Shown piece after piece: positions 1 to 10,808 of a DNA stretch of 64,000 bases. The notes under the pieces are model-generated. The model was not told the origin of the DNA. It did not search any database and saw nothing but the letters and a program-made list of their open reading frames with translations. The stretch is from Psychrobacillus lasiicapitis (GTDB lineage Bacteria; Bacillota; Bacilli; Bacillales_A; Planococcaceae), in contig NZ_VDGH01000005.1 of the NCBI RefSeq assembly GCF_006861795.1, positions 1 to 64,000 of the forward strand. The letters are read 5' to 3'. Positions within the stretch are counted from its first letter, which is position 1. Each line of letters starts with the position of its first letter. The translations under genes and the position numbers were made by a program.

Positions 1-93
1 TATATCGAGTATTACAACCATAAACGAATGAAGGCAAAATTAAAAGACCTAAGTCCAGTAGAATACCGAACTCAGGTCCTTGAAGCTTCTTAA
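1..93 (+). CDS. IS3-family transposase OrfB, C-terminal end (partial)
   Basis: Frame 1 from base 1 reads 30 residues beginning [15 protein letters not shown] and ending in a TAA stop. The pattern YNxKRxKxKLKxLSPVxYR is the usual C-terminus of IS3-family (IS150-like) OrfB DDE transposases, after the catalytic Glu. The gene continues to the left of the window, so it cannot be judged whether it is intact. It lies on the plus strand, opposite to dtd. Confidence 0.8.
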   Translation, partial: YIEYYNHKRMKAKLKDLSPVEYRTQVLEAS

Positions 94-124
94 AATATTT
101 GTCTAACTTTATTGGGTCAGATCA
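1..124 (+). mobile_element. Right end of an IS3-family insertion sequence (partial)
   Basis: The transposase stop is followed within about 10 bases by TGTCTAACTTTATTGGGTCA, which resembles the terminal inverted repeat of IS150-group elements. The element probably ends at the CA dinucleotide near base 124. The left end and any target duplication are outside the window, so the boundary is an estimate. Confidence 0.65.
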
Positions 125-228
125 CATCTTTGGCTGCTTTTTAATGTATTAGAAGGTTATCTATTCTCTCATTAGCCTGAAGCTTTAGCATTTTGTTTAT
201 TAAGGTTTTTTGCAGTCCGACGGAAAGT

Positions 229-313
229 TAGTAATAGTATTACCGAAAAATACGATGGGACGCTAGCCTAGCTAGCGCCCCATCGTATCTAAATATCTCG
301 GTAATAGTACTAA
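229..313. repeat. Long imperfect palindrome downstream of dtd
   Basis: GTAATAGTATTACCGA on the left pairs with TCGGTAATAGTACTAAC on the right, and the inner arms ATACGATGGG / CCCATCGTAT close over a CTAGC-rich centre. Together they form an interrupted stem of about 80 bases. It sits between the IS end and the dtd stop codon. It could terminate dtd transcription, but there is no clear T-run. Bases 125-228 show nothing recognisable. Confidence 0.7.
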
Positions 314-361
314 CTAAACATTCTGCATTAATATTTTGTACTTTGGATACTTAGCTCGCCA

Positions 362-799
362 TCATGCTTCTAACATAATCGTCACAGGGCCATCGTTGGT
401 GAGTGTCACATCCATCATTGCCCCAAAAACACCTGTTTCCACAGTGAATCCTTTATCACGAAGCTTCTCATTAAACAACTCCCATAATGGTTTCGCTATT
501 TCTGGGCGGGCTGCTTCTATAAAGCTAGGTCTTCTACCTTTTCGTGTATCTGCATATAATGTAAATTGAGAAACAGAAAGAATCGAGCCACCTACTTCTA
601 TGATTGAATGATTCATCTTTCCTTCATCATCTTCGTATAAACGCAAGCCAGCAATCTTATCTACTAAATAATTTATTTCTTTTTCACTATCTGTTGATGT
701 AATGCCTACCAATAATACATATCCATGATCTATTTTTCCTGTCACTTGTCCATCCACAGTAACACTGGCATTTTGACAACGTTGTAGCAACACTTTCAT
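362..799 (-). CDS. dtd: D-aminoacyl-tRNA deacylase
   Basis: Cytosolic proofreading enzyme that hydrolyses D-aminoacyl-tRNA (for example D-Tyr-tRNA), recycling the tRNA and preventing D-amino acid incorporation. The 145-residue length is normal for the family. The SQFTLYAD motif near residue 98 and the C-terminal NDGPVTIML (family pattern NxGPVT) form the active site at the dimer interface, including the Gly-cisPro chirality filter. The start ATG lies 15 bases after the relA stop, so the two genes form the relA-dtd operon also seen in B. subtilis. Nothing unusual. Confidence 0.96.
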   Translation of the reverse strand: MKVLLQRCQNASVTVDGQVTGKIDHGYVLLVGITSTDSEKEINYLVDKIAGLRLYEDDEGKMNHSIIEVGGSILSVSQFTLYADTRKGRRPSFIEAARPEIAKPLWELFNEKLRDKGFTVETGVFGAMMDVTLTNDGPVTIMLEA

Positions 800-814
800 A
801 ATACGGTGACTCCT

Positions 815-3004
815 TTAGTTAATAATCCGTTGAACGGAATAGACATCTGGTAACTGTTTAATCCGCTCCGCTACTTTGTGTAAATGGGCAATATTTGAAA
901 TTAGGATTGTTAAATGGATACTCGCTATATCATTGTCCGTTTTGCCATTTACAGCTGCAATATTTGTTTTCGATTCATTTACCACTTGTAATACTTCATT
1001 TAATAAACCTGGTCGATCAAAACCGGAAACTTCAATGTCCACCTGATACTCTTTTTTCATCGGTACATCCGACTGTTCCCACTCAACTTCAATAATTCTA
1101 GAATGCGCATCATCACTTTGTAAGTTCGGGCAATCTGCACGGTGAACAGACACGCCTCTGCCTTTCGTGATGAATCCAACAATATCATCTCCAGGAACAG
1201 GACTACAACAACGTGACAGACGAATTAGCAAATTCTCGATTCCTTTTACTATAACGCCTGATTCGGTTGTTTTTTTAGTAACGGGTGCTTTCATTTCTGT
1301 TGTAATTTTTTCAAGTGCTTCTTCTTGATCACGAATTTTCCGCATTTTTTCAGCTAGACGGTTCACTACTTGCTGAGCTGTTATACCATTAAAGCCAACA
1401 GCTGCGTATAAATCTTCTTCTCCTGCAAAGGCATATTTTTCACAAACACGCTTAATATTTTCAGAGGTTAATACTTCTTTTATATCAAATTCCTGCGCTT
1501 TAATTTCTTTTTCTACTTGTTCTTTCCCTTTTATAATGTTTTCATCTCGCAGTTGTTTTTTAAAGAACTGTTTGATTTTGTTTTTTGCCTGGGAGGATTG
1601 CGCAATTTTCAACCAATCTTTGCTTGGTCCAAAGGATTGTTTAGAAGTTAATACCTCAATTATATCGCCTGTTTTTAGCTTTGTATCGAGTGGAACCATT
1701 TTACCATTTACTTTCGTGCCAATTGTTTTATTGCCAACTTCGGAATGCACACGGTAAGCAAAGTCAATCGGCACTGATCCTGCGGGCAGCTCGACAACAT
1801 CTCCTTTTGGTGTAAACACATATACCATGTCGGAGAATAGATCGAATTTTAAGGACTCCATAAATTCTTCGGCATTCGAAGATTCTTGCTGGAATTCGAG
1901 AATTTCCCTAAACCACGTCAGTTTAGAATCGATCGTTGGTTTTGCCTCTACTTTACGACCTTCTTTATATGCCCAGTGAGCTGCAACCCCGTATTCAGCA
2001 ATATTATGCATCTCTTCTGTACGGATCTGCACTTCTAACGGATCTCCATTAGGACCAATAACTGTAGTATGGAGAGACTGATACAGATTTTGCTTTGGCA
2101 TTGCAATATAATCTTTGAATCGTCCAGGCATCGGTTTCCATAATGTATGGATAACCCCTAAAACTGCATAGCAATCCTTAATGCTTTTGACAATAATTCG
2201 CATTGCGAGTAAATCGTAAATTTCATTAAACTGTTTATTTTGTACAACCATTTTGCGATAAATACTATAAATATGCTTTGGTCGACCAGATACATCTGCG
2301 ACTACTTCCATCTCATTGAGTTGCTTACGAATATCATTCATGACATCCTTTAAGTAAGCCTCACGCTCCGTACGTTTTTTCTTCATAAAGTTAACGATAC
2401 GATAATATTGCTGTGGATTTAAGTAACGTAACGCCGTATCTTCTAATTCCCACTTCACTGCAGAAATTCCTAGTCGATGGGCTAGTGGTGCAAAAATTTC
2501 TAATGTTTCATTGGAAATTCGACGCTGTTTAGCCTCTGGTAGGTGTTTTAATGTACGCATATTATGTAAACGATCCGCAAGCTTGATAAGTATTATTCGG
2601 ATATCTTGTGCCATGGCGATAAACATTTTACGATGATTCTCTGCTTGTTGTTCTTCTTTGGACATATATTTAATCTTGCCGAGTTTAGTTACTCCATCTA
2701 CTAGAAGTGCAACTTCTTCATTGAACTCTCGGACAATATCTTCTCGTGTATATTCGGTATCTTCTACCACATCATGTAGAAAACCAGCTGCAACGGTTTC
2801 TGGATCCATCTGAAGATCAGCTAAGATTCCGGCTACTTGGATGGGATGTAAAATATACGGTTCGCCAGAGTTACGAAACTGTTCTCGATGGGCATGCTCT
2901 GCAAGTTCATATGCCTTTTTCACAAAATTTACATGCTCTTCGTTCATATAAGTGGAAAGTGTCTCGAAAACATCTTCTGCTGTCTTCACTTGATCTTTTG
3001 CCAA
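815..3004 (-). CDS. relA: Bifunctional (p)ppGpp synthetase/hydrolase Rel
   Basis: Long RelA/SpoT homologue controlling the stringent response: it makes (p)ppGpp from ATP and GTP/GDP on starved ribosomes and also degrades it. At 729 residues it is full length. The HD hydrolase motif is at H77-D78 with E81-D82. In the synthetase domain, RFKD at 295-298 is the RxKD form typical of bifunctional enzymes, followed by YQSLHTT at 308-314. A TGS domain covers about 392-455, a conserved Cys pair follows in [12 protein letters not shown], and an ACT domain begins near 655. The start is TTG, six bases after AGGTGAG. It is separated from apt by the apt terminator and is cotranscribed with dtd. Confidence 0.97.
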   Translation of the reverse strand: MAKDQVKTAEDVFETLSTYMNEEHVNFVKKAYELAEHAHREQFRNSGEPYILHPIQVAGILADLQMDPETVAAGFLHDVVEDTEYTREDIVREFNEEVALLVDGVTKLGKIKYMSKEEQQAENHRKMFIAMAQDIRIILIKLADRLHNMRTLKHLPEAKQRRISNETLEIFAPLAHRLGISAVKWELEDTALRYLNPQQYYRIVNFMKKKRTEREAYLKDVMNDIRKQLNEMEVVADVSGRPKHIYSIYRKMVVQNKQFNEIYDLLAMRIIVKSIKDCYAVLGVIHTLWKPMPGRFKDYIAMPKQNLYQSLHTTVIGPNGDPLEVQIRTEEMHNIAEYGVAAHWAYKEGRKVEAKPTIDSKLTWFREILEFQQESSNAEEFMESLKFDLFSDMVYVFTPKGDVVELPAGSVPIDFAYRVHSEVGNKTIGTKVNGKMVPLDTKLKTGDIIEVLTSKQSFGPSKDWLKIAQSSQAKNKIKQFFKKQLRDENIIKGKEQVEKEIKAQEFDIKEVLTSENIKRVCEKYAFAGEEDLYAAVGFNGITAQQVVNRLAEKMRKIRDQEEALEKITTEMKAPVTKKTTESGVIVKGIENLLIRLSRCCSPVPGDDIVGFITKGRGVSVHRADCPNLQSDDAHSRIIEVEWEQSDVPMKKEYQVDIEVSGFDRPGLLNEVLQVVNESKTNIAAVNGKTDNDIASIHLTILISNIAHLHKVAERIKQLPDVYSVQRIIN

Positions 3005-3086
3005 GCTGTGCTCACCTGATTTCGTTTAAAATTTATCAAATACGCCAAGGCGTTTTACTAAAAATGATATATAAGTTATATTCTAT

Positions 3087-3119
3087 AAAAAAAAAGAGGG
3101 ACTTGTAAAGTCCGCCCTT
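3087..3119 (-). terminator. Rho-independent terminator after apt
   Basis: On the minus strand a GGACTT-TAC-AAGTCC stem with partial flanking pairs is followed by about nine T residues, two bases beyond the apt stop. It separates recJ-apt from relA. Confidence 0.8.
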
Positions 3120-3121
3120 AT

Positions 3122-3634
3122 TTAGTACTGCATTAATGTGCAAATATCGTAATCTTTTAGCTTCTTTCGTCCTTCCAGATATGTAAGTTCGATTAAGAAA
3201 GCACATCCTACTACGACTCCACCCAATTCTTCTACTAAGCGAATGGTTGCATCAATTGTACCACCAGTTGCTAGTAAATCATCGACAATTAGTACACGCT
3301 GGCCCGGTTTAACCGCGTCTTTATGCATAGTCAGAATATCTTTGCCATATTCTAAGCCATATTCTGCACGGATTACTTCTCTTGGAAGCTTTCCTTCTTT
3401 TCGGACAGGAGCAAAACCTATTCCAAGTGAATATGCTACCGGGCATCCGATGATAAATCCACGTGCTTCTGGTCCAACGATAATATCAGCATTTACTTTT
3501 TTGGCATATTCTACAATTTGGTCGGTTGCATATTTGTATGCTTCCCCATTGTCCATAATTGTTGTAATATCCTTAAAACTAATACCTGGTTTTGGCCAAT
3601 CTTCAACAGTTGTTACGTATTGCTTTAAATCCAT
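3122..3634 (-). CDS. apt: Adenine phosphoribosyltransferase
   Basis: Purine salvage enzyme converting adenine plus PRPP to AMP and pyrophosphate in the cytosol. The 170-residue length is standard. The PRPP-binding motif [13 protein letters not shown] is at residues 114-126, and the adenine-contacting region GPEARGFI is near 54-61. Its start overlaps the 3' end of recJ by 10 bases, so translation is probably coupled, and a terminator follows immediately. The recJ-apt-relA order matches B. subtilis. Confidence 0.97.
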   Translation of the reverse strand: MDLKQYVTTVEDWPKPGISFKDITTIMDNGEAYKYATDQIVEYAKKVNADIIVGPEARGFIIGCPVAYSLGIGFAPVRKEGKLPREVIRAEYGLEYGKDILTMHKDAVKPGQRVLIVDDLLATGGTIDATIRLVEELGGVVVGCAFLIELTYLEGRKKLKDYDICTLMQY

Positions 3635-5979
3635 TTTTGCTCCTCCTCAGGAACGGTTTGCCCTGCTCTTCGCTCTTCAAACCATTGTTTCAGTTCAATG
3701 TATGGCGCATATAATAGCTTCTGTTCAAGCTCAATTTCATTTGCACGCTGTTGATACGCTGGTGCTTCCGATAAATCTTGTTTAGTAAGATGCTCATTCA
3801 TAACCAACGACCCACCCTCTATTCTAACAAAATTAAGTTCAAAAAACACCTTTGACATGAAATTAATTGTTTTTTGGCTCCAGCCAGTATGCTTAGATAA
3901 TTCATGTATATGTTGCTTTAATGCAAATGTTTTGCGTTTTGATAAAAAGGAGAAGTACCACTTAAATTGTTCTCGTGTCGGTAAACCTTCAAAATACGTA
4001 GACTCATCTGCATAGAAATGTACATATATCCTTTGCCACTCTTGGTAATCTAGCAATTGAGTTAGCTCTTTTTCAGTAGATGGCAAATCTAATATAGTTA
4101 TAAACTGAGCATGGACTTGCTGTTCCATCAATTCTGCGCTTAGCCATATATCTTTTGGAATAACCGATCTATAGTGAGCGACCGTCTGTTCATGGAATGC
4201 AACAAACACAGTTTGTTCAAGAGGAATCGTAGGTAGCCAACGATTCACTTGACGTATCCCGCGGATATCAAAAAGCTGCCATTCATTTGTTTTTGCATCT
4301 TGAATCATCAGCTGTGGCTTTTTTCGTCCATTCCATTCATTAATTTGCAAATCGCCTATAAAGGATAGTTTGGTCGCAGGAGCAATTTCATCTACTAGTT
4401 CTCCTTTACCAAATCCAATTGCATCTAATAACGTAACACCTTGCTTCAGTTCCATTTTGATATGGTTTTGTGCAGACCCAATTTTACGTATGGAGGAAAC
4501 TTCTACATTTTCTATACAATATACTGGCTTTGTAAAATCCATTCCGAATGGGGCAAGTTGTTTTAACGATTCAATAGATTCGGTTGAAATTTCATCCATT
4601 TCCAGCGGAACATCTATAGAAACAATCGGGACTAATTGCTCTTCCGTTAGAACTAGTATAGCCTGTTCATTTAGTCGTTTACGAAACGTTTCTACGTGCT
4701 CCAGAGGTAAAGTCATACCAGCTGCCATTGGGTGCCCACCAAAATGGGGTACAATGTCGCTGTTTTTGGCAATCTCTTTATACATATGGAAACCTGCAAT
4801 ACTACGAGCTGAACCTTTTGCTATTTGCTTTTCTTCATCAAAGCCAAGAACAATGGCAGGTCGGTAATATTTTTCTACCAGTTTGGAAGCTACAATTCCT
4901 AGTACTCCAGGGTTCCAACCTTTTTTACCGACAACGATCACACTAGGACCATCTACCACATTCGCTTCGTCAATCATTTCTACTGCTTCATCAGTGATTT
5001 CTTTAACAATTGCTTGTCTTTCTTTATTTTTTTCGTTTAACATATTGGCGATCGCTAATGCATAGTTCGGCTCTTCCGTTAAAAATAATTCAACACCAGG
5101 TGCTGCCTCACCTAATCTACCTACTGCATTAATGCGGGGACCAAACATAAATCCAACCGTTTCTTCATTTATCGTCGATATATCTGCACCACTCACATTT
5201 GCAAGCGCCTCTATTGCTATAGAATCGGTTCGTTGCATTTGTTTTATTCCTTGTTGGACAAAATAACGGTTTTCTCCAGTCAATGAAACCAAATCCGCAA
5301 TTGTTCCGATTGCTACTAAGTAATAGAATTCTTTCGGTATTTCTCCAATTAGAGCATGTGCCACTTTAAAAGCAACCCCAACACCAGCCAAATGAGGAAA
5401 TGGATACAATGTATCTTGTAATCCTGGGTGAATAATAATATCTGCTGCCGGCAACGTTTCTCCTGGTTCATGGTGGTCTGTTACGATCACATCCATTCCT
5501 AAATCTTTTGCAAATTGAATGGCTGTATGGCCAGAAATGCCGTTATCTACTGTAATGATTAATGTGACTCCCTCATCAAAAGCCTCTTGAAATAGTCTTT
5601 CACTAGGACCGTAACCATCGACAAAACGGTTAGGAATCTTAAACAACACATCAGCACCTAGTGCCTCCAATGTTTTCATCATAACTGACGTACTTGTAAT
5701 GCCGTCCGCGTCGTAATCACCGTACACCATAATACGCTCATCTGCGTCTATTGCCTGATGAACGCGCGCTACTAGGGCATCCATTCCAGTCAGCAAAAAT
5801 GGATTATGTATCTGTTCTTCCGTTATATATAAAAACTCTTTTGCATCTTCTACACTTTCAAAACCTCTAGATACTAACACTTTTGCACATACACTAGGGA
5901 TGGAGAGTTCACGCTCTAGTGCGGAAACTAGTTGTTCGTCTGGTCTCGAAATACTCCACTTTTTTTGAGATTGAATCAT
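3625..5979 (-). CDS. recJ: Single-stranded-DNA-specific exonuclease RecJ
   Basis: 5'-to-3' single-strand exonuclease used in RecFOR recombination and base excision repair. It is 784 residues, the size of the Bacillus form. The DHH-superfamily metal motifs are clear: [11 protein letters not shown] at 86-96, VDNGIS at 144-149 and DHH at 168-170. A DHHA1 domain with GGHPMAAG follows near residue 420, then an OB-fold and a Bacillus-type C-terminal extension. It ends 10 bases inside apt. A lapA terminator lies upstream, so recJ probably has its own promoter. Confidence 0.96.
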   Translation of the reverse strand: MIQSQKKWSISRPDEQLVSALERELSIPSVCAKVLVSRGFESVEDAKEFLYITEEQIHNPFLLTGMDALVARVHQAIDADERIMVYGDYDADGITSTSVMMKTLEALGADVLFKIPNRFVDGYGPSERLFQEAFDEGVTLIITVDNGISGHTAIQFAKDLGMDVIVTDHHEPGETLPAADIIIHPGLQDTLYPFPHLAGVGVAFKVAHALIGEIPKEFYYLVAIGTIADLVSLTGENRYFVQQGIKQMQRTDSIAIEALANVSGADISTINEETVGFMFGPRINAVGRLGEAAPGVELFLTEEPNYALAIANMLNEKNKERQAIVKEITDEAVEMIDEANVVDGPSVIVVGKKGWNPGVLGIVASKLVEKYYRPAIVLGFDEEKQIAKGSARSIAGFHMYKEIAKNSDIVPHFGGHPMAAGMTLPLEHVETFRKRLNEQAILVLTEEQLVPIVSIDVPLEMDEISTESIESLKQLAPFGMDFTKPVYCIENVEVSSIRKIGSAQNHIKMELKQGVTLLDAIGFGKGELVDEIAPATKLSFIGDLQINEWNGRKKPQLMIQDAKTNEWQLFDIRGIRQVNRWLPTIPLEQTVFVAFHEQTVAHYRSVIPKDIWLSAELMEQQVHAQFITILDLPSTEKELTQLLDYQEWQRIYVHFYADESTYFEGLPTREQFKWYFSFLSKRKTFALKQHIHELSKHTGWSQKTINFMSKVFFELNFVRIEGGSLVMNEHLTKQDLSEAPAYQQRANEIELEQKLLYAPYIELKQWFEERRAGQTVPEEEQKWI

Positions 5980-6010
5980 ATACTCACTTCCTTATAATCT
6001 ATTATAACTT

Positions 6011-6050
6011 AAAAAAGAGTTGTCTCCAAAAGAACATTTTGGAACAACTC
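6011..6050 (-). terminator. Rho-independent terminator after lapA
   Basis: Minus strand: GAGTTGT and CAAAA arms pair with TTTTG and ACAACTC, followed by TTTTTT. It is placed 11 bases past the lapA stop. Confidence 0.85.
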
Positions 6051-6060
6051 CTTTGCTGAT

Positions 6061-6405
6061 TCAACTTAAATCATTTTTTACTTCTGTTGGTTTTTCTACT
6101 ACTTCTAGTGATCTTTCTTGATGAACAACGATTTCATTTTGCAAAGCACTGATAGATGCCTCTTTCTTCTCTAGCTCTTTTTCAAGATGTTTTACTTTTC
6201 TTGATAGCATAAAAGAACGATAGATTGCAACGGTACCGCTTAAAAGTGCTCCTAGTAATGCAGAGCCTAATATTACTAAAATAAGGGGCCAGTCAGCTGT
6301 ACCAAAAACATAATTGACAGGTACTGCATCGACATTGTATACCGCAAATAATGCAATAACTACTGCAAATATTAATCCAAATAATAACGACCATTGAAAT
6401 TTCAT
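6061..6405 (-). CDS. LapA/DUF1049-domain small membrane protein
   Basis: 114-residue protein with two hydrophobic segments (about residues 5-24 and 40-62) joined by a short loop, then a charged coiled-coil tail rich in K/E heptads (about 66-100). This is the arrangement of the LapA (DUF1049) family, present at the same position between recJ and secDF as B. subtilis YrvD. In Gram-negatives LapA acts in LPS assembly; in Gram-positives its function is unknown. It has its own terminator and is separated from secDF by another, so it looks monocistronic. Confidence 0.8.
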   Translation of the reverse strand: MKFQWSLLFGLIFAVVIALFAVYNVDAVPVNYVFGTADWPLILVILGSALLGALLSGTVAIYRSFMLSRKVKHLEKELEKKEASISALQNEIVVHQERSLEVVEKPTEVKNDLS

Positions 6406-6475
6406 CTCGACACCCCTTTTATTTTTTACTTTACCATAAAAAAGCGCATGAGCCTATCTCCGCAAATTTTAAAAC

Positions 6476-6515
6476 AAAAAGGAACAGAGTATATATAACA
6501 TATACCCTGTTCCTG
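6476..6515 (-). terminator. Rho-independent terminator after secDF
   Basis: Minus strand: GGAACAGGGTATAT pairs with ATATACTCTGTTCC around a short loop, followed by TTTTTGTTTT. Confidence 0.85.
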
Positions 6516-6529
6516 AAAATAGTTAAACC

Positions 6530-8800
6530 TTAAACTACCGGCTCATCAGAACCCCATTTTTTCTCATCTTTCTTCACATCAAGTCCGCCTGTTTTACGTA
6601 ACTCTTTCGCTTTCAAATCGAACCATATCTGAGCAGCGATAAAAATAGAAGAATACGTACCTGCGATTAATCCTATTAATAAAGCAATGGAGAAGTTTTG
6701 AATTCCACCTGCCCCAAATAGTAGAAGCGCCACAACTACTAAAATAACAGTTAACACCGTATTTACAGAACGTCCAAGCGTTTGGCGTAATGATTTGTTT
6801 ACAATTAAAGCAAGTTCATCTTCGTTAGTAATCTTCTTGCTACGATGTAAATTTTCACGAATACGGTCAAACGTAACAATCGTATCATTGATCGAATAAC
6901 CGACAATCGTCAGTACAGCGGCTATAAATGTAATATCTACCTCTAAGCGTAGAATACTGAATATCGAAACCATTAAAAATGCATCATGTAATAACGAGAC
7001 GATGGAAGCTAAACCCATTCTCCATTCGAAACGGAATGCAACATAGATAACAATTCCTATTGCTGCAAAAAGAAGCGCACGAATCGCATTTTTCACAAGC
7101 TCCCGACCAACCGTTGGAGATACACTGCTGACAGCTGGATCGATACCAAACTCTTCGGTCATTGTCGTTTTCATTGTTTTAACTTCTTCTTGAGTGAAAT
7201 CCTCATTATAGCTTACTACTGCTATTTCATTGTTATCTCCAGAAAGAACGATATCATCAGAAGATAAACCGATTTTATCTAGTTTTTCTGAAACAATTTC
7301 TTTCGTTAATGGCTCTGTAGACTGAATATCTACACGAGTTCCACTTGAGAAATCAATTCCGAGATTTAACTTGAATACACTTAAGATAATAATTCCCGCA
7401 ATCGTTAAAGTGATCGAAGCAATATAGAAAATTTTACGACTGTGAACAAAATCAAAACGATCAAATTTCGTCGTTAAGTCAAGTGTATCCACTTCTTCTT
7501 CCGGAGCGTGCATACGTTTCTTCGGAATGCCAAACCAACCTGGTTTATTATCAAAGTAACCACTGTGAACGAGCAAACCTAATAATATACGTGATGCCCA
7601 AACCGCAGTAATGAAGATAACTAATATACTTATGATTAACAGCGTTGCAAATCCTTTAACAGAACTTGTACCAAAGTAGAACAATACAGCTGCTGCCAGG
7701 AGAGTTGTAATGTTAGCATCAAGAATCGCTGAAAATGACTCTTTTGCTCCGGCGTCAAATGCCTTCTTAACGGACTTACCAACTCGTAATTCTTCCCTTA
7801 CTCGTTCATACGTCAAGATATTGGCATCTACCGCCATCCCGACACCGAGCACAATCGCTGCAATACCTGGAAGCGTTAAAACACCATTAATCCAATCAAA
7901 AATGACCAAAATCAAGAAAATGTAAACTACTAAAGATACAACTGCTACTACACCTGGTAAACGGTAATAGAAAATCATGAAAATAAAAATAGCGGCAACC
8001 CCGATAATACTAGCAAGAATTGTACTATTTAATGCTTCTTCACCGAACTGTGCACCAACAGATGTAGAATAAATTTCCTTTAACTTAACCGGTAGAGCAC
8101 CTGCATTTAAAACACCTGCTAAATTCTTTGTTTCTTCTACAGTGAAAGAACCTGAAATTTCTACGCTATTAGAATTAATACGCTGAGAAACTCTAGGATT
8201 CGATGTGAATTTCGGATCTGGCTTCATCACTTCAGCAGCGTATGAATCGACACCCTCTTCAAAATCCATCCAAATTACTAATACATTATCCGGCGCTGGT
8301 TTAGCAGCAATTTCGGATGTTATATCCGCAAATTTACTAGCATCTTTAAGTTCTAATGTAACAATAGGTTGCCCTTGTTGGTTAAAAGCATCCTTTGCTC
8401 CACCTTCTTTTAAATCTGCTCCATCTAGCATAATGTTATCATCTGAATTACGGAAAGTTAGATTCGCTTGCGTAGAAAGAATTTCCCTTGCTGAGTTCTG
8501 ATCCTCTACTCCAGCAAGCTGAACACGAATACGATGTCCGTCTTCTATTTGAATACTAGGTTCACTTACACCTAATACATCAATACGGTTCGAAAGAGCT
8601 GCTGCAGTAGCTGATACTACTTCATCTGTAATTTCTTGTCCTTCTTTTAACTCTTCTACTTGGTAAAGAACTTCAAATCCACCTTGCAAGTCCAAACCAA
8701 GTTTAATATTATTTAATACTCCACTAACAGTAGGGCTGATTGTCCCTGCAAAAATAACTAAGAGTAATAAAAACGCAACTATACGCCCTCTAGTTTTCAT
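6530..8800 (-). CDS. secDF: Protein translocase subunits SecD and SecF, fused
   Basis: RND-type membrane protein that uses proton-motive force to help pull preproteins across the membrane after SecYEG. A single 756-residue chain contains SecD (to about 420) then SecF, as in Bacillus. It has an N-terminal membrane segment, a large extracytoplasmic P1 domain, then SecD membrane helices with GMAVDANILTYERVREEL; the SecF half repeats the pattern with GYSINDTIVTFDRIRENL. I chose the ATG at 8800: GAGGAGG lies nine bases upstream. A longer reading from TTG at 8818 would start inside that ribosome binding site. yajC, a Sec partner, is encoded nearby at 11503. Confidence 0.95.
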   Translation of the reverse strand: MKTRGRIVAFLLLLVIFAGTISPTVSGVLNNIKLGLDLQGGFEVLYQVEELKEGQEITDEVVSATAAALSNRIDVLGVSEPSIQIEDGHRIRVQLAGVEDQNSAREILSTQANLTFRNSDDNIMLDGADLKEGGAKDAFNQQGQPIVTLELKDASKFADITSEIAAKPAPDNVLVIWMDFEEGVDSYAAEVMKPDPKFTSNPRVSQRINSNSVEISGSFTVEETKNLAGVLNAGALPVKLKEIYSTSVGAQFGEEALNSTILASIIGVAAIFIFMIFYYRLPGVVAVVSLVVYIFLILVIFDWINGVLTLPGIAAIVLGVGMAVDANILTYERVREELRVGKSVKKAFDAGAKESFSAILDANITTLLAAAVLFYFGTSSVKGFATLLIISILVIFITAVWASRILLGLLVHSGYFDNKPGWFGIPKKRMHAPEEEVDTLDLTTKFDRFDFVHSRKIFYIASITLTIAGIIILSVFKLNLGIDFSSGTRVDIQSTEPLTKEIVSEKLDKIGLSSDDIVLSGDNNEIAVVSYNEDFTQEEVKTMKTTMTEEFGIDPAVSSVSPTVGRELVKNAIRALLFAAIGIVIYVAFRFEWRMGLASIVSLLHDAFLMVSIFSILRLEVDITFIAAVLTIVGYSINDTIVTFDRIRENLHRSKKITNEDELALIVNKSLRQTLGRSVNTVLTVILVVVALLLFGAGGIQNFSIALLIGLIAGTYSSIFIAAQIWFDLKAKELRKTGGLDVKKDEKKWGSDEPVV

Positions 8801-8875
8801 ATGTATGTTCCTCCTCAAAAAAACGCAACAAGTTTATTATGAAACACGATGCGCTCACTGTCAAATAACGGTTAC

Positions 8876-9190
8876 TTATGCATCGACATTTTTTGGCTTT
8901 AATAATAATTGAAGTTCTTCTTGATTGATCTCTGAGAACCAATTTTCCGTTTTAAACTGATCAATTTGTTCATACGTCATATATTCTGCTGGTGAAACAG
9001 AAAGCACATCATTGACAATTTGGTATAAAGGCAATTTGGCAATATCTTTTTTCCGCCATTTTTTAGAGACGCAATATTTCCAAATGTCACTTTCCGTTAC
9101 TGTGGCATATTGATATACTTCAAATTCACTTTTTTTACTTTCTAAAGCAGGTAGCACGTGCGTATAAATATCTTTATATATGTTTTCCAA
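8876..9190 (-). CDS. comN: ComN-like post-transcriptional regulator
   Basis: 104-residue protein matching the Bacillus ComN/YrzD family in length, position (between secDF and spoVB) and sequence character, including WRKKDIAKLPLYQIVNDVLS and MTYEQIDQFKTENW. In B. subtilis ComN controls comE operon expression after transcription and associates with DivIVA at division sites and poles. The start is TTG behind AAAGGGGTG. No terminator is visible before secDF. Confidence 0.75.
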   Translation of the reverse strand: MENIYKDIYTHVLPALESKKSEFEVYQYATVTESDIWKYCVSKKWRKKDIAKLPLYQIVNDVLSVSPAEYMTYEQIDQFKTENWFSEINQEELQLLLKPKNVDA

Positions 9191-9281
9191 AATACCGCAC
9201 CCCTTTAACGAATAATATACGAGACTTGAAGCATATTGTTATTGTAAACTATGTTCCTGTATTTGAGAAGGAAGTGTTTAT

Positions 9282-10808
9282 TTGTCGACTTTTTTAAAAG
9301 GTTCTCTTGTGTTAATGCTCTCCATTTTTTTGTCTAAGTTTTTAGGATTTGTTTATCGAATGCAGTTTGTCCGGTTAACGGGCGAAGAGGCAGTTGGGAT
9401 TTATATGACTGCATACCCAGCTTTTATCTTTTTCTTATCGCTCATTCAGCTAGGTATTCCCATTGCCATCGCTAAAATAATTGCTGAATTACGTACACGA
9501 AATGCAATTTCAAAGTATTTCACCGTCATGCGGACTTCTGTAATTATTACCGTTGTTTCTATCCTAATTTTTACACCATTTTTTTTATTTGTCACGCCTT
9601 TTATTTCTGGTGAATTATTAAAAAATGATGCCATTACGATGACTTTGTATGTATCGATTGCGATTGTTCCATTCGCAGCAGCAAGTGGTGTCATTAAAGG
9701 TTTTTTCCAAGGTATTGCCCGTTTAGAAGAAACAGCTGTAGCGCAATTGTTGGAGCAAATTATTCGAATTTTGCTCATCACCTTTTTGTTACCTTTATTA
9801 CTCACTTCCTCTACACCTCAAGAAGCTGCAGCCTATGCAATGGGTATGACACTGCTTGCTGAAGTTGCTTCGTTACTCTATTTACAGTGGAAGTATAATA
9901 AATGGAAAGCAAAGCAACATTATGAAAAAGAGAAAAAGCATTATCCATTATCCCCTATATTCTCGATTGCTCTACCATCTTCAGGGAGTCGATTATTCGG
10001 ATCTTTCACTTGGTTTTTAGAGCCGATTATTTTCATCAAAGCTCTTGCTGTAACAGGTGTTACAAGTATTGCCGCAACTACATTATATGGGGTCATTTCT
10101 GGAGTATTAATACCTTTATTACTGTTTCCGTCTTTCATTCCGTATGCGCTTTCTATAGTATTAATCCCAGCTGTAAGTGATGCGTTTGCTAGAAGGGATC
10201 ATTCTCTATTAAAAGAAAGAATTCATTTATCATTAAAATTTTCTACATTAACCGGCTGCTATGCTGCCACTTTGTTTTATTTGCATGGTGGTGAGTTAGT
10301 TTCGACTCTTTTCCATGTAGAGGATTCCACTGTTTACATGAAGATATTGGCACCAATATTTTTCTTTTATTATATTCAGAGTCCGTTATTTTCCATTCTC
10401 CAAGCATTAGATAATTCAAAAGCCGCCTTTTTAAATTCGTTATATGGCGGTGTTGGAAAATTATTATTATTGTTTTTTCTGGCATCCCAGGTTTCTATCC
10501 AAGAAAAAGGGGCTATTGTTGCGATTGGTTTTGGCGTATTAATCACGTCGTTTTTACATATCGCTTCTTTAAAAGAAAAAAAAGAAGCACAAATTGGTTT
10601 CTCATTTTTTGTGCTACCTTACGTAGTTTTTTTGATCACTATTATTGCAAGACCACTTCTTATTTCTATAGGCGATCGATCCTTGATAGTTGATTGCTTG
10701 TACACATTGCTATTTTTAACAATCGGGTTAGTTTTATCTAGACAGATTAAGCGAAAAGAAATAGCCGTGATTCTGAAAATTGCTCGGACAACTAAAAGGA
10801 AGTTTTAA
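9282..10808 (+). CDS. spoVB: Stage V sporulation protein B (MOP-superfamily flippase)
   Basis: Polytopic membrane protein of 508 residues with about 12-14 hydrophobic segments, in the MATE/MOP family with lipid II flippases. SpoVB is required for spore cortex peptidoglycan synthesis, presumably moving lipid-linked precursor across the outer forespore membrane. The N-terminal GFVYRMQFVRLTGEEAVGIY and AYPAFIFFLSLIQLG are characteristic. The start is TTG preceded by AAGGAAG. It is one of the few plus-strand genes and overlaps the convergent DUF421 gene by 17 bases. Confidence 0.92.
   Translation: MSTFLKGSLVLMLSIFLSKFLGFVYRMQFVRLTGEEAVGIYMTAYPAFIFFLSLIQLGIPIAIAKIIAELRTRNAISKYFTVMRTSVIITVVSILIFTPFFLFVTPFISGELLKNDAITMTLYVSIAIVPFAAASGVIKGFFQGIARLEETAVAQLLEQIIRILLITFLLPLLLTSSTPQEAAAYAMGMTLLAEVASLLYLQWKYNKWKAKQHYEKEKKHYPLSPIFSIALPSSGSRLFGSFTWFLEPIIFIKALAVTGVTSIAATTLYGVISGVLIPLLLFPSFIPYALSIVLIPAVSDAFARRDHSLLKERIHLSLKFSTLTGCYAATLFYLHGGELVSTLFHVEDSTVYMKILAPIFFFYYIQSPLFSILQALDNSKAAFLNSLYGGVGKLLLLFFLASQVSIQEKGAIVAIGFGVLITSFLHIASLKEKKEAQIGFSFFVLPYVVFLITIIARPLLISIGDRSLIVDCLYTLLFLTIGLVLSRQIKRKEIAVILKIARTTKRKF

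Noticed and set aside
3243-3785. Plus-strand ORF of 180 codons over apt/recJ
   Set aside because: It lies antisense to two well-supported genes, has no SD, and its composition follows from their codon use.
6530-8818. secDF starting at the upstream TTG
   Set aside because: That TTG lies inside the GAGGAGG ribosome binding site used by the ATG at 8800.
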